In this document: positions 53,688 to 63,124 of the stretch, piece by piece | How the letters are laid out: each line of letters opens with the position of its first letter | Position numbering within the stretch: the stretch's first letter is position 1 | The notes under the pieces: model-generated | Seen by the model: only the letters and a program-made list of their open reading frames with translations | Database searches by the model: none | What the model was told of the DNA's origin: nothing | Made by a program: the position numbers and the translations under genes | NCBI RefSeq assembly: GCF_000717185.1 | Contig: NZ_JNYE01000019.1 | Location: forward strand, 1 to 64,000 | Direction: 5' to 3' | Origin: Kitasatospora phosalacinea | GTDB lineage: Bacteria; Actinomycetota; Actinomycetes; Streptomycetales; Streptomycetaceae | Length of the DNA: 64,000 bases

Positions 53688-54013
53688 GCTCTGCCTCCTC
53701 ACCGCGGGCACCCGTCCGCCGGGCCGCCCTGTTGGGTTCGCTCGCGGATCCGGGTGACCCGAACGGCGGCCCGCAAACACCGCGGCGCCGCTGACGCCGG
53801 GTCAGCCCCCCACCGCCGACGGCTTGCCGAGCACAGGCCGCCGGGCGTCGGGCGTCGGACGTCGGGCGTCGGCCGCGGGCCACGGGCCACGGGCCGCGGG
53901 CCTTGGGCCGCCGAACGGGCGACACCTGCGGTGAAATCCGCGAACGCGGGTAGTCGGGCACCGCGTCACCGTGCAGCCCGTCCGTCTCCCCCGTCCGACA
54001 GTGAGGTCCGTCC

Positions 54014-54418
54014 GTGCCAGGTTTCACCGCCCTCGACACCACCGCCCGCCTGCCGTACAGCGCCCACCCGCACATGCCCGTCCGGGCCCAGCTCCGCTTC
54101 GACACCGCGCTGCCGTACGGGGTGTGCCTGGTCCTCGGCCCGGACGGGATCGAGGACGGGGCGGTGACCTGGTACTTCGCGCGGGAGTTGCTGAACGACG
54201 GCTGCTACGGGCCCGCCGGGCTGGGCGACGTCCGGGTGGGGCCCGGGCGGGCGGGCGAGGTCCGGGTGACGCTGTGCTCACGCGCCGAGCAGGCGGTGCT
54301 CAGCCTTCCGGCGGCCGACGTGGCGGCCTTCCTGCACGACAGTTACGTCCTCGTCCCGCCCGGCACCGAGTCCGACTGGCTGGACCTCGATGCCGCCCTG
54401 GCCCGGATCACCGCCTGA
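54014..54418 (+). CDS. SsgA-like protein (SALP), sporulation/cell-division regulator
   Basis: 134 residues, GTG start at 54014. SsgA-like signature: RAQLRFDTALPYGVCLVLGPDG, VTWYFARELLNDGCYGPAGLGDVRVGPG, LPAADVAAFLHDSYVLVPPGTES. Family members place FtsZ or hydrolases during septation in sporulating actinobacteria. Which SALP (SsgA to SsgG) cannot be told. It stands alone; a TetR gene ends 8 bp beyond, tail to tail. The same domain recurs at the C-terminus of the 702-residue protein at 14 kb. Confidence 0.88.
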   Translation: MPGFTALDTTARLPYSAHPHMPVRAQLRFDTALPYGVCLVLGPDGIEDGAVTWYFARELLNDGCYGPAGLGDVRVGPGRAGEVRVTLCSRAEQAVLSLPAADVAAFLHDSYVLVPPGTESDWLDLDAALARITA

Positions 54419-54425
54419 GGGGGCG

Positions 54426-55010
54426 TCAGCGCGGGGAGAGCCCGGCCAGCAGGAGGTCGACGACGGCGTCCAGGTCGGTGTCGTTGGCCGGGGAGGTCCA
54501 GTCGGCGGCGTGCGCGGGGTGGTGGAAGCGGGCCGTGGCCTGGAAGACGGTGCGGCCCGTGGCGGCCGGGTCGGCGGCGGTGAGGTCGCCCGCGGCGACT
54601 CCGGCCGCGACGATGCGGCCGAGCTGCCCGGCCAGTTCGGCCTCGTGGGCGGCGACGACGCCGGTCGTGGTGCTCATCAACTCCCGGAAGGTGCGCTGCA
54701 GTTCCGGGTCCTGGGTGGCGTAGTGCCGCTTGGTGGCGTTGAGCGTGCGGATCCAGTGGCGCAGCCGCTCGGGGGCGGGGAGGGCCGGGTCGTCGGCGAC
54801 CGCGGCCATCGGGACGGAGGTGCGGCGCAGCCAGCGTTCGGCGACGGCCTCGCGCAGTGCGGCCTTGGTGCCGAAGTGGCGGTAGACGCTGCCGTGGCTG
54901 ACACCGAGCGCCCGGGCGACGTCCACCACGGTCGCCTTGGCGGGGCCGTAGCGGCGCAGGACGTCCTCGGCGGTGTCGAGGATGCGCTCGGTGGTCAGCT
55001 GTTCGGTCAT
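54426..55010 (-). CDS. TetR-family regulator
   Basis: 194 residues. N-terminal HTH is typical: LTTERILDTAEDVLRRYGPAKATVVDVARALGVSHGSVYRHFGTKAALREAVAERWL. The C-terminal ligand domain (about residues 70-190) is helical. The next gene upstream in coordinates is an aldo/keto reductase running the same way, 72 bp apart, so the regulator could be its distal operon partner. Ligand unknown. Confidence 0.9.
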   Translation of the reverse strand: MTEQLTTERILDTAEDVLRRYGPAKATVVDVARALGVSHGSVYRHFGTKAALREAVAERWLRRTSVPMAAVADDPALPAPERLRHWIRTLNATKRHYATQDPELQRTFRELMSTTTGVVAAHEAELAGQLGRIVAAGVAAGDLTAADPAATGRTVFQATARFHHPAHAADWTSPANDTDLDAVVDLLLAGLSPR

Positions 55011-55082
55011 GTCCCGAGGTTATCGTCCGGCTCCTCCCCCTCGCCCTCCTCGCCGTTTCGCCCCCTCGCCCTCCTCACCGCT

Positions 55083-56072
55083 TCACCGCTCGCTGTCGAG
55101 CATCCGCATCTGCGCGGGGTCGTAGCGGTCGCCGCGGGCCGAGTCGGCGGGCACCGCCGCTTCGATCGCGGCGAGGTCGGCCGCGTCCAGGGTCACGTCG
55201 AGGGCGCCGAGCGCCTCGTCGAGGCGGTCGCGGCGGCGGGCGCCGATCAGCGGGACCAGGCCGTCGCCGCGGCTGAGCACCCAGGCGATGGCGAGCTGGG
55301 CGACGCTGGCGCCCTTGCGGTCGGCGACCGCCCGCAGCGCCTCGACCAGGGCGAGGTTGTGGCCCAGGGCGTCGCCGCTGAACCGCGGCAGGTGGGCGCG
55401 GAAGTCTCCGGCGGCGGCCTGCGGCGTCCAGTGGCCGCTGATCAGGCCGCGGGAGAGCACTCCGTAGGCGGTGACGGCGACGCCGAGCTCGTTGGCGGTG
55501 GGCAGGATGTCCTTCTCGATGCCGCGGGAGATCAGCGAGTACTCGATCTGGACGTCGGTGACGGGGTGGACGGCGTGGGCCCGGCGCAGGGTCTCCGCGC
55601 TGACCTCGGACAGGCCGATGTGCCGGATCCAGCCCTTGTCGACCAGTTCGGAGAGGGCGCCGACGACGTCCTCGATCGGGTGCTCGGGGCTGATCCGGGC
55701 CGGGCGGTAGACGTCGATGTGGTCGGTGCCGAGCCGCTGGAGGCTGTAGGCGACGAAGTTCTTGATCGCGGCGGGGCGCAGGTCCACGCCCAGGAAGGCG
55801 CCGTCGGCGTCGCGCAGCGCCCCGAACTTGACGCTGACGACGGCCCGGTCGCGGTCGCGGCCGCGCAGCGCCTCCTGGAGCAGCATCTCGTTGTGCCCCA
55901 TGCCGTAGAAGTCGCCGGTGTCGAGCAGCGTGACGCCGCGGTCGAGGGCCGCGTGCACGGTGGCGATGCTCTCGGCCCGGTCGGCCGGGCCGTACATGCC
56001 GGACATGCCCATGAGCCCCAGGCCGAGGCGCGAGACGGACGGGCCGGTGGTGCCGAGGGTGGTGTTCTCCAT
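55083..56072 (-). CDS. Aldo/keto reductase
   Basis: 329 residues, ATG at 56072. Typical AKR barrel: MENTTLGTTGPSVSRLGLGLMGMSGMYG, LLDTGDFYGMGHNEMLLQEAL (catalytic Asp and Tyr), VSVKFGA (catalytic Lys), YSLQRLGTDHIDVY; but RPARISPEHPIED lacks the usual HxxD His, and the sequence at the fourth tetrad position is Arg. NADP binding: LIGARRRDRLDEAL. Substrate unknown. It may be co-transcribed with the TetR gene, and the NUDIX gene lies upstream in the same direction, 42 bp away. Confidence 0.9.
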   Translation of the reverse strand: MENTTLGTTGPSVSRLGLGLMGMSGMYGPADRAESIATVHAALDRGVTLLDTGDFYGMGHNEMLLQEALRGRDRDRAVVSVKFGALRDADGAFLGVDLRPAAIKNFVAYSLQRLGTDHIDVYRPARISPEHPIEDVVGALSELVDKGWIRHIGLSEVSAETLRRAHAVHPVTDVQIEYSLISRGIEKDILPTANELGVAVTAYGVLSRGLISGHWTPQAAAGDFRAHLPRFSGDALGHNLALVEALRAVADRKGASVAQLAIAWVLSRGDGLVPLIGARRRDRLDEALGALDVTLDAADLAAIEAAVPADSARGDRYDPAQMRMLDSER

Positions 56073-56114
56073 GGCTCCACCGTACGCCCCTCGGCTGACA
56101 TATTTCAAAATCTG

Positions 56115-56576
56115 TCAGTCCAATTCTGCCCGACCGTGGTGCTCGGCCGGTCCGCCCAGGCGGGCGAGGAACTCGGCGTGGTGGGCGCTGACGACCGGGA
56201 GGTCGTCGAGCGGCGCCCAGCGGTGGGCGTCGTGCTCGGTGAGTGCGACGGGCGTGCCGTCGGGGACGGCGGCGGTGAAGGCGAACTGGCGGGCCCGGAC
56301 GCCGGCCCGGCCGGTGAAGTCGGCGGCGTGCAGGTAGACGAGGTCGAGCCCGGTCAGGCCGGTCTCCTCGGCGAGCTCGCGGGCCGCGCCGACCAGCGGG
56401 TCCTCGTCCGGTTCGAGCGAGCCGCCGGGGATCTCCCACAGGCCGCCGAAGTAGTCGTCCGCCTTCCGGCGGACCGTCAGGACCCGCCCGCTGCCGTCCT
56501 GGACGACGACGCCGCCCAGGAGCGCCTCGATGCCCTCGGCCCTGGCCTGCCGGACGAGCTGCTGGAGATCGGTCAC
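56115..56576 (-). CDS. NUDIX hydrolase
   Basis: 153 residues from GTG at 56576. The Nudix box GSLEPDEDPLVGAARELAEETGL matches Gx5Ex7REUxEExGU. LTVRRKADDYFGGLWEIPGG precedes it. Such enzymes hydrolyse nucleoside diphosphates linked to another moiety, often cleaning up oxidised nucleotides. The first residues VTDLQQLVRQARAEG form a helix, so the start is chosen at the GTG. It heads a probable NUDIX-AKR-TetR transcript. Confidence 0.9.
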   Translation of the reverse strand: MTDLQQLVRQARAEGIEALLGGVVVQDGSGRVLTVRRKADDYFGGLWEIPGGSLEPDEDPLVGAARELAEETGLTGLDLVYLHAADFTGRAGVRARQFAFTAAVPDGTPVALTEHDAHRWAPLDDLPVVSAHHAEFLARLGGPAEHHGRAELD

Positions 56577-56764
56577 CGCGGTGCCCCCGTTCGTTCGTGT
56601 GTCTCCCGACCCTAGCGACGCCCACCGACAGCCCCGCGGGCCGCGGGCCGCGGCCGGGAGGCCCGACCGGGAGGCCCGACCGGGTGTCACACTCCGCTCC
56701 CCGGACGCCTCTCGGGTCCGGGCGGGGCGTCGGCACCGTCCGCGGCACCGGGAGGAGCGGGTAA

Positions 56765-57601
56765 ATGATCATGGTGACGGGTGCGACCGGGACGGTCGGA
56801 CGCGAGGTGGTGCGGCTGCTGGCGGCGCGCGGGGACGCAGTGGCGGCGGTGACCCGCGATCCGGCCGCCGCGTTCCCCGCCGGCGTGCGGCGGGTGGTGG
56901 GCGATCCGTCCCGGCCGCGCTCCCTGGACGGGGAGCTGGCGGGGGTGCGGGCCCTGCTGCTCTCCCCGCGGGCGGTGGGCGCGGCCGCGGCCGACCTGCT
57001 GGCGTCGGCGGCGGGGCACGGAGTGCGGCGGGTGGTGGTGCTGTCGGCGGTGACGGTCGAGTACGGGGGCGGGTACCGGCGCTTCGCCGCGGAGTTCGAG
57101 CGGGTCGAGGCCGCGACCCGGGACTCCGGCCTGTCCTGGACGTTCCTGCGCTGCGCCGACTTCGCCGCCAACTCGCTGGCCTGGGCGCCGCAGGTCCGGG
57201 CGACCGGCACCGCCCGGGGCGTGCACGGCGCGGCGGCCACCTCGCCCGTCCACGAGCGGGACGTCGCCGAGGCCGCCGTCCTGGCCCTGCGCGACGAGGC
57301 CCACGCGGGCCGGGCGTACCCGCTCACCGGGCCGCAGTCGCTGACCCAGTACGAGCGGGCCCGGCTGATCGGTGCGGCCCTCGGCCGGGAGGTGCCGTTC
57401 GAGGAGGTCCCTCCGGAGGCGCTGCGCCGGGCGCTGCTCGCCCAGGGCCTGCCCGCGGACGTGCCCGACCGGCTGATCGGCTACGCGGCGGCCTGCCTGG
57501 CCGCCCCGGGCCCGACCACGGACGCCCTCCCCCGCCTGCTGGGGCGCCCCGCCCGCACCTTCGCCGCGTGGGCGGCCGAGCACGCGTCCGCCTTCGCCTG
57601 A
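56765..57601 (+). CDS. NmrA-like NAD(P)-binding protein
   Basis: 278 residues. Rossmann start MVTGATGTVGREVVRLLAARGD (GxxGxxG), VRALLLSPRA, VRRVVVLSAVTVEYGGGY, LSWTFLRCADFAANSLAW and the substrate-facing YPLTGPQSLTQYERARLIG, as in NmrA/azoreductase-like short-chain reductases. It lacks the SDR YxxxK motif, so it may be a redox sensor or an isomerase-like enzyme. It is divergent from the NUDIX gene. Confidence 0.85.
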   Translation: MIMVTGATGTVGREVVRLLAARGDAVAAVTRDPAAAFPAGVRRVVGDPSRPRSLDGELAGVRALLLSPRAVGAAAADLLASAAGHGVRRVVVLSAVTVEYGGGYRRFAAEFERVEAATRDSGLSWTFLRCADFAANSLAWAPQVRATGTARGVHGAAATSPVHERDVAEAAVLALRDEAHAGRAYPLTGPQSLTQYERARLIGAALGREVPFEEVPPEALRRALLAQGLPADVPDRLIGYAAACLAAPGPTTDALPRLLGRPARTFAAWAAEHASAFA

Positions 57602-57921
57602 GCCCGGGTGCGCGCCCCGGTCGGGTCGGGGCCGGGGCAGCGCCGACGGGCCCGGATCGCGGCGTGGATGCCCTCGTCCCGGAAGGTCGGCGGCAGGCGG
57701 CAGGCGGCAGGCGGCAGGCGGACGTCGACGGTCGCCGCCGTCGGGGTGGTGGGCCCGCCCCCCACCCCCGGCTCAGGCTCGTGCGCCCGGTCGCGCCACG
57801 GTCTTGTCAGGTCGGTCCGGCAGTCGGGCAGCGGCCGGTCGTCACACGAACGGGTGGGCCGGGTGCGTCTCGGGCCGCTTCGGCCAAGGGAGTTGCCGTC
57901 GCGGGTCTAGAGTCCGTCGAC

Positions 57922-58755
57922 GTGGCACAGACGATCTCCGACGAGCCCGTTCCCCCGTACGTCGACCCGACGAAGCCGAGCATCGCCAGGGTGTACGACG
58001 CCTTCCTGGGCGGCACCGACCACTACGAGGTGGACCGCGAGGTGGTCCGCAAGGTCACCCGGGCCGCCCCCGAGGCCGTGGACCTCGCGGTCGAGAACCG
58101 CGCCTTCCTGATCCGCGCCTGCCGGTACCTGGCCGCCCAGGTCGGGATCACCCAGTTCCTGGACTGCGGCTCCGGCCTGCCCACCGCCGAGAACACCCAC
58201 ACCGTGGTGCAGCGCGCCGACCCGCGGGCCCGGGTCGTCTACGTGGACAACGACCCGATGGTGCTGGCCCACAGCCGCGCCCTGCTGGCGGGCGACGAGC
58301 GGACCCCCGTCGTCGCCGGGGACATCTTCGAACCGGAGGCGCTGCTGCGGGACCCCACCGTGCGCTCCGCCCTGGACTGGGACCGGCCGATCGCCCTGCT
58401 GCAACTGGGCACGCTGCACCACTACAACGGCGAGGACGTCCGCACCCGCCGGGACGTCATGCGCGCCTACACCGACGCGCTGCCGTCCGGGTCGTACGTG
58501 GCGATCAGCCACTTCCTGGACCCGGAGGACGAACACAGCGGCACCGCCCGGAAGATGGAGGAGATGTTCCTGCACAGCATGATGGGCAGCGGCACCTTCT
58601 CCACCCACGACGAACTGCTCCGGCTCTTCGACGGCCTGGAACTGCTCACCCCCGGCCTGGTCCGGTGCTGCGACTGGCGGCCCGACGGCCCCCGGCAGGA
58701 GCCGCTGACCGCAGGCCGGCGCTGCATCGCGGGCGGCGTCGCACGGAAACCCTGA
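57922..58755 (+). CDS. SAM-dependent methyltransferase, DUF574 type
   Basis: 277 residues from GTG at 57922. The family signature (actinobacterial S-adenosyl methyltransferase, DUF574) is clear: PSIARVYDAFLGGTDHYEVDREVV, FLDCGSGLPTAENTHTVVQRADPRARVVYVDNDPMVLAHSRALL, ALLQLGTLHHY and YVAISHF. These proteins are abundant in Streptomyces, often next to regulators. The methyl acceptor is unknown. No operon partner: 320 bp separate it from the NmrA-like gene. Confidence 0.9.
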   Translation: MAQTISDEPVPPYVDPTKPSIARVYDAFLGGTDHYEVDREVVRKVTRAAPEAVDLAVENRAFLIRACRYLAAQVGITQFLDCGSGLPTAENTHTVVQRADPRARVVYVDNDPMVLAHSRALLAGDERTPVVAGDIFEPEALLRDPTVRSALDWDRPIALLQLGTLHHYNGEDVRTRRDVMRAYTDALPSGSYVAISHFLDPEDEHSGTARKMEEMFLHSMMGSGTFSTHDELLRLFDGLELLTPGLVRCCDWRPDGPRQEPLTAGRRCIAGGVARKP

Positions 58756-58923
58756 GCCGACGCCCGACGACGGTGGTGGTCGGGTCTCCGCCGGAGGCCC
58801 GGTCGTAGGCGGTCAGCGGGCCGAGGATGCGGTGGACCGGCTGCCGGGCTTCTTCCCAGCGCCCCGGGCTGCTCCCCGACGTTCTCTGCGGGCTGCGGCC
58901 GCCCCCGTCCGGTGGGCCCGGTC

Positions 58924-59454
58924 TCAGTGCGGTCGCAGCCCGGGGTAGTAGCCCAGTTGGTAGGTCGACAGGTCGGAGACGGCCAGCTCGCCGCCGCCCC
59001 GGCAGACGGGGCAGACGCGTCGCGCGAAGCAGACGCGGCAGCGTCGGCGTCCGGGAGGCTCGCCCGGCAACCAGCCGCGCCCGTCGCAGCTGTCGCAGGC
59101 GCCGAGGCCGTCGCACTCGTAGCAGAGCACGTAGCCGGGCGTGACGGTCTCCGCCGTCCGGACCGGTTCCGGCCGCCGGGGCTGCTCCGGTTCGCGCGGG
59201 GTCGCGGCGGGTGCCCGCCCGCGGTGGGGCGCGTTCGGGCCGCCGTCGTCCGGGCTGCCGTCGTCCGGGCGGGCTCGGGCGGCACCGGCCTCGGCGGGGC
59301 GTTCTGCGCGGGGCGCGGCCGCGCGGCGGCGCGGCGGCGGCTCGTGCCCCTGGTCGGCGCCCGGGGTCGGTTCCTCCGGCGGCTCACCGGGCTGCGCCCG
59401 CCGGGCGTGCCCGGACCGTTCCGGCTCCTCGCGCGCACCCGGCACCTCTCCCAT
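58924..59454 (-). CDS. Zinc-ribbon protein with a disordered N-terminus (176 aa)
   Basis: ATG at 59454. The first 100 residues are Pro-, Arg- and Glu-rich and disordered. The C-terminal 75 have CYECDGLGACDSCDGRGW and CRVCFARRVCPVCRGGGE, i.e. CxxCxG-type repeats like those of the DnaJ zinc domain (two zinc sites possible). A short C-terminus (VSDLSTYQLGYYPGLRPH) follows. Function unknown; zinc-dependent protein or RNA binding is possible. No J domain is present. Confidence 0.65.
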   Translation of the reverse strand: MGEVPGAREEPERSGHARRAQPGEPPEEPTPGADQGHEPPPRRRAAAPRAERPAEAGAARARPDDGSPDDGGPNAPHRGRAPAATPREPEQPRRPEPVRTAETVTPGYVLCYECDGLGACDSCDGRGWLPGEPPGRRRCRVCFARRVCPVCRGGGELAVSDLSTYQLGYYPGLRPH

Positions 59455-59509
59455 GGGCTCCGTCCTTCCCCGGTCCGGCCGGGTGAATCCCGTGCGGGCC
59501 GGACGGGCG

Positions 59510-60520
59510 TCAGGTCGGCGGCCCCGCCGACGGCGCTGCCAGTGGCCCCGTCGGCGCGAGGAGGGTGTGCAGGGAGCGGTTGTGGCGGCGCAGCCAGTCC
59601 CGGTAGACGGGGTTGCCGCCGGCCAGGCCGAGGTAGGCGTGGCGGAGGTCGTCCCAGAGGCCGTCGAGGGCCGGGCCGCGGACGGTGTCGGGGCGCCAGG
59701 TGAGCAGCAGTCGGACGGCGAGCGGGTCGCCGTGGACGGGGCGCAGGACGGTGCCGGGGCCGGGCGGCGAGGTGGGCTGGCAGGGGCGGACGGCTTCGCC
59801 GGAGGCGACGAGTTCGGCGGCGGTGGCGTTGTCCCGGACCTGGATGACGCGCGGGTCGAGTCCGGCCTCGGCGAAGACGCGGCGCAGGGCGGCGTACTCG
59901 TGGTCGGCGGTCGGGTCGACCATCCAGGTGTCGCGGGCGAGGTCGGCGAGGCGGACGACCGGCCGTCCGGCGGCGGGGTGGGTCTCGGCGAGGGCGACGA
60001 ACTGGGGTTCGCGGGCGAGCAGCACCCGCTGCTCGGTGCCGGCGGGGACGTGCAGCGGGAAGCCCTCGCTCTCGTGGACGAAGGCGGTGTCGAGCTGTTC
60101 GGCGGCGACCAGGTGGAGCAGGGCGATCGCCGAGATGTCGATGTGGATGGTGGTGTCGGTCTCCGGGAGCCGGTCGTGGATGCGGCGCAGCCAGGCGGGG
60201 ACGGCGCGGCTGCCGACGCTGCCGATCCGCAGTCGGCGGCGGCCCGGTCCGGTGGCTTCGGCGCGGGCGGCGGCGACGAGGGCGTCCATCTCGGTGATCA
60301 CGGGTCGGGCGCGGGAGAGCACCGAGTGCCCGAGGGCGGTGGGGCGGCTGCCGGTCCGTTCGCGGGTGAACAGCCGTCCGCCGACGGTGCGTTCGATGCG
60401 GTGGAGTTGGGTGGTCAGCGACGGCTGGGTCATGCCGAGTCGACGGGCGGCCTTCCGGACGCTGCCGGTGTCGGCGATCGCGCACAGCACCCGCAGGTGT
60501 CGGACGTCGAGCTCCATCAC
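59510..60520 (-). CDS. LysR-family regulator divergent from snpA
   Basis: 336 residues. The N-terminal HTH is complete: MELDVRHLRVLCAIADTGSVRKAARRLGMTQPSLTTQLHRIERTVGGRLFTRERTG. The effector domain follows. In Streptomyces the snapalysin gene is regularly divergent from a LysR activator (called SnpR or MprR), and the 214-bp intergenic region here fits this. I infer it activates the metalloprotease. The C-terminal 40 residues are Pro/Ser-rich and extra to the family. Confidence 0.9.
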   Translation of the reverse strand: MMELDVRHLRVLCAIADTGSVRKAARRLGMTQPSLTTQLHRIERTVGGRLFTRERTGSRPTALGHSVLSRARPVITEMDALVAAARAEATGPGRRRLRIGSVGSRAVPAWLRRIHDRLPETDTTIHIDISAIALLHLVAAEQLDTAFVHESEGFPLHVPAGTEQRVLLAREPQFVALAETHPAAGRPVVRLADLARDTWMVDPTADHEYAALRRVFAEAGLDPRVIQVRDNATAAELVASGEAVRPCQPTSPPGPGTVLRPVHGDPLAVRLLLTWRPDTVRGPALDGLWDDLRHAYLGLAGGNPVYRDWLRRHNRSLHTLLAPTGPLAAPSAGPPT

Positions 60521-60734
60521 GGGAGCATAGCCAGGCGCCCCACGTATGCCAAGAGCATGTCAAGAGATGCCCGCGAACCGTCAAACCGCCTGCCGGGCAA
60601 GGGCATTGCCCCGGGCTATCGCCGGTTGCCATCTCCGCGACCCGCCCGGCCTGCCCCAAGCTCGGTGCAACAACTCGTCACCGCGTCCCGGACGTCCTCC
60701 CCACGGCGCCGGGACCCGCGAATGGAGTCCCCAC

Positions 60735-61397
60735 ATGAACCGCTCCATGACCGTGCTCGCCGCCGCCCTCGGACTGGTCCTCGCGGCCGGGACCGCCGCC
60801 GTGCCCGCCGCCGCGGCCGCCCCGGCCCCCGCGGCCGCCCCGGCCCCCGCAGCCGCCGCCCAGGGCTACACCCCGTCCGCGGGCGTCGCCGCCAACTCCG
60901 CCGAGGCGGCCGGCAACAAGGCGTTCTACGAGGCCGTGATGAAGTCGGCCCGCGCCAAGCAGGCCGCCAACCCCTACCTGCTGGCCGTCACCGTCACCTA
61001 CGACGCCAGCCAGGCCCCGACCTTCCGCACCGTGATCTCGCAGAGCGCGCAGATCTGGAACTCCTCGGTCACCAACGTGCAGCTGCGCTCCGGCACCAGC
61101 GCCGACTTCCGCTACTACGAGGGCAGCGACTCCCGCGGCTCCTACGCCTCCACCGACGGCCACGGCCGCGGCTACATCTTCCTCGACTACGCGCAGAACC
61201 GGCAGTACAGCTCGCTGCGCGTGGTCGCCCACGAGACCGGCCACGTGCTCGGCCTGCCCGACCACTACACCGGCCCGTGCAGCGAGCTGATGTCCGGCGG
61301 CGGGCCCGGCACCTCCTGCACCAACCCGTACCCGAACTCCACCGAGCGGAGCCGGGTCAACAGCCTCTGGCTGTACGGCCTCGCCGCCGCGGGCTGA
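60735..61397 (+). CDS. snpA: Snapalysin-type secreted zinc metalloprotease
   Basis: 220 residues, ATG at 60735. A signal peptide ([29 protein letters not shown]) and an Ala/Pro-rich pro-segment precede the protease. The zinc motif [13 protein letters not shown] has two His, the catalytic Glu and the Asp ligand typical of family M7. The end [22 protein letters not shown] has the expected two Cys. Snapalysins cleave milk-type and other proteins outside the cell. A divergent LysR gene and a strong hairpin downstream complete the classic snpA unit. Confidence 0.93.
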   Translation: MNRSMTVLAAALGLVLAAGTAAVPAAAAAPAPAAAPAPAAAAQGYTPSAGVAANSAEAAGNKAFYEAVMKSARAKQAANPYLLAVTVTYDASQAPTFRTVISQSAQIWNSSVTNVQLRSGTSADFRYYEGSDSRGSYASTDGHGRGYIFLDYAQNRQYSSLRVVAHETGHVLGLPDHYTGPCSELMSGGGPGTSCTNPYPNSTERSRVNSLWLYGLAAAG

Positions 61398-61475
61398 CCC
61401 CGCCCCGGCCCGGCCCTCCTCCGACCCCGGCCGCTCCGACCCCGGCCGCTCCGACCACCGGCCGCTCCGACCACC

Positions 61476-61510
61476 GGCCCCCGGCTCCGCGACCCGCGGA
61501 GCCGGGGGCC
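61476..61510 (+). terminator. Perfect 15-bp hairpin after snpA
   Basis: GGCCCCCGGCTCCGC and GCGGAGCCGGGGGCC pair perfectly around GACCC, 78 bp after the snpA stop. Before it lie three near-copies of CGGCCGCTCCGACC. Confidence 0.85.
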
Positions 61511-61693
61511 GACCCGCGTCCGGGAGGAGCGCTGCGGGGCCGACGGGGGCCGGTGGGGGCGGGTGGCGGGAACCGTTCCGGCCGGTCACGTCGTCCGAGG
61601 CCGCGTAGGGCCTCGCACCGGCCCCGGGTCCTCCCCGGCGGCCCGGCTTGTAGGCTCGGACGGAACAGCTCTGATTCTTGGAGGGGGAGCCCG

Positions 61694-63013
61694 GTGCGCG
61701 CCCGTCGGTTGATAACTGTGGTTGCTGGAGTCGTCGCGCTGAGCACCCCGGCGGTCGCGCACGCCCGCGGCGGTGGCGGCAGCCACGGGTTCGGGGGCAG
61801 CGGGGGCAGCCACGGCGGTGGCTCGCACCGGTCGTCCGGCGGCGTCTACTTCTTCGGTGGCGGCGGCGGTGGCGGCGGCGGGTTGATCACCCTGCTGGTG
61901 ATCGTGGCCGTCGTCCTGCTGGTCCTGTGGCTCATGCGCCGGCACCGGAAGGCGAAGCAGACGGCCGGTCTGAACACGGTCTCGGACCGCACGGCGCACC
62001 GCGCGGACGCGCAGGCCCGCGAGCGGGCCGTCCAGGTCGGGGCCCGGGTCGACGCCATCGCCGACACCGACGCGACCTTCGACCGCGCCGCGCTGGAGAG
62101 CCGGGCCGTCTGGCTGTACGAGACCGCCCAGCGCGCCTGGTCCCGGAACGACCAGGCCGTGCTGCAGGAGATCCTGTCCCCCGTCCTGTACGGCAAGTGG
62201 GCCGACGAGCTGAACGACTACGCGTCGCGCGGCGAGGTCAACGTCGTGGAGATCCTCTCCGGCCCGGTGGTCGAGCTGGTCGACGTGGCGAACCGCGCGG
62301 GCGAGGTGAACGACACCGTGACCTTCCGGATCACCGCGACGCTCAACGACTACGTGCGCAGCAGCTACGGCGCGGACGCCGCGCGCAAGGACGGCTCGAC
62401 CCGCCCGGTCGAGTACTGGACGCTGCGCAAGAACCGGGCCGGGGAGTGGATCGTGTCCTCGGTGGAGCAGGCGGCCGAGGGCGCGCACCACCTGACCGAC
62501 GCCATCGAGACCGACGGCTGGGACCAGAAGGAGGTCGCCCGCGAGGCGGTGCTGGAGGTGGCCGGGAAGACCGCGGTCAGGGGCGCGGGCGACCTCCTGT
62601 CGCTCACCAACGTCTCGTGGAGCACGGACGCCGACGCCGCCGCCGGCGACCTGAGCGTGCTCGACGGCCGGTTCGACCGGGCGGTCCTGGAGGTCGCCGT
62701 CGAGCGGTTCCTCGAGGAGTGGGTCATGAACGACGGCAGCCTGGACTTCACGGCCGTGCGCACGGCCGACCGGACCGTCATGCGCGACGCCGTCGTCAGG
62801 TCGGTCACGGTGCGCTCGCTGGCCTCGCGCGAACCGGTGGTCTTCCGGGTCGCGGCCGAAGCGGAGGGCGTCTACTACGAGGTCGACCGGCGCAGCGAGC
62901 AGGTGCTGCGCGGCGACGCGCACGGCCGCAGGCCGATCACCCTGGTGTTCGACCTCCGGATGGACGACGCGTCGACCGACGCGTGGTCCGTGGTCGCCGC
63001 CCACGTGGAGTAG
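61694..63013 (+). CDS. Tim44-like membrane protein
   Basis: 439 residues from GTG at 61694, with GGAGGGGG a few bases upstream. A signal-like start (RRLITVVAGVVALSTPAVAHA) is followed by a Gly/Ser/His-rich stretch (GGGGSHGFGGSGGSHGGG...), a membrane span (LITLLVIVAVVLLVLWLM), and two Tim44/Bla regulator-like domains: e.g. WLYETAQRAWSRNDQAVLQEILSPVLYGKW and VRSSYGADAARKDG...YWTLRKNRAGEWIVSSVEQA. The C-terminal domain is similar in style. Tim44-like proteins in bacteria are thought to bind proteins at the membrane; the role here is unknown. Confidence 0.85.
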   Translation: MRARRLITVVAGVVALSTPAVAHARGGGGSHGFGGSGGSHGGGSHRSSGGVYFFGGGGGGGGGLITLLVIVAVVLLVLWLMRRHRKAKQTAGLNTVSDRTAHRADAQARERAVQVGARVDAIADTDATFDRAALESRAVWLYETAQRAWSRNDQAVLQEILSPVLYGKWADELNDYASRGEVNVVEILSGPVVELVDVANRAGEVNDTVTFRITATLNDYVRSSYGADAARKDGSTRPVEYWTLRKNRAGEWIVSSVEQAAEGAHHLTDAIETDGWDQKEVAREAVLEVAGKTAVRGAGDLLSLTNVSWSTDADAAAGDLSVLDGRFDRAVLEVAVERFLEEWVMNDGSLDFTAVRTADRTVMRDAVVRSVTVRSLASREPVVFRVAAEAEGVYYEVDRRSEQVLRGDAHGRRPITLVFDLRMDDASTDAWSVVAAHVE

Positions 63014-63124
63014 GCGTCAACTCCGGGGGCCCGTGGTGGCACGAACGGGGCAATTCTCCCTGCGGGCGTTAGCGGCTCCGAGCGGCGGGGGTAGTTCGTC
63101 CTCACACCACTGATCGGAGTGCCC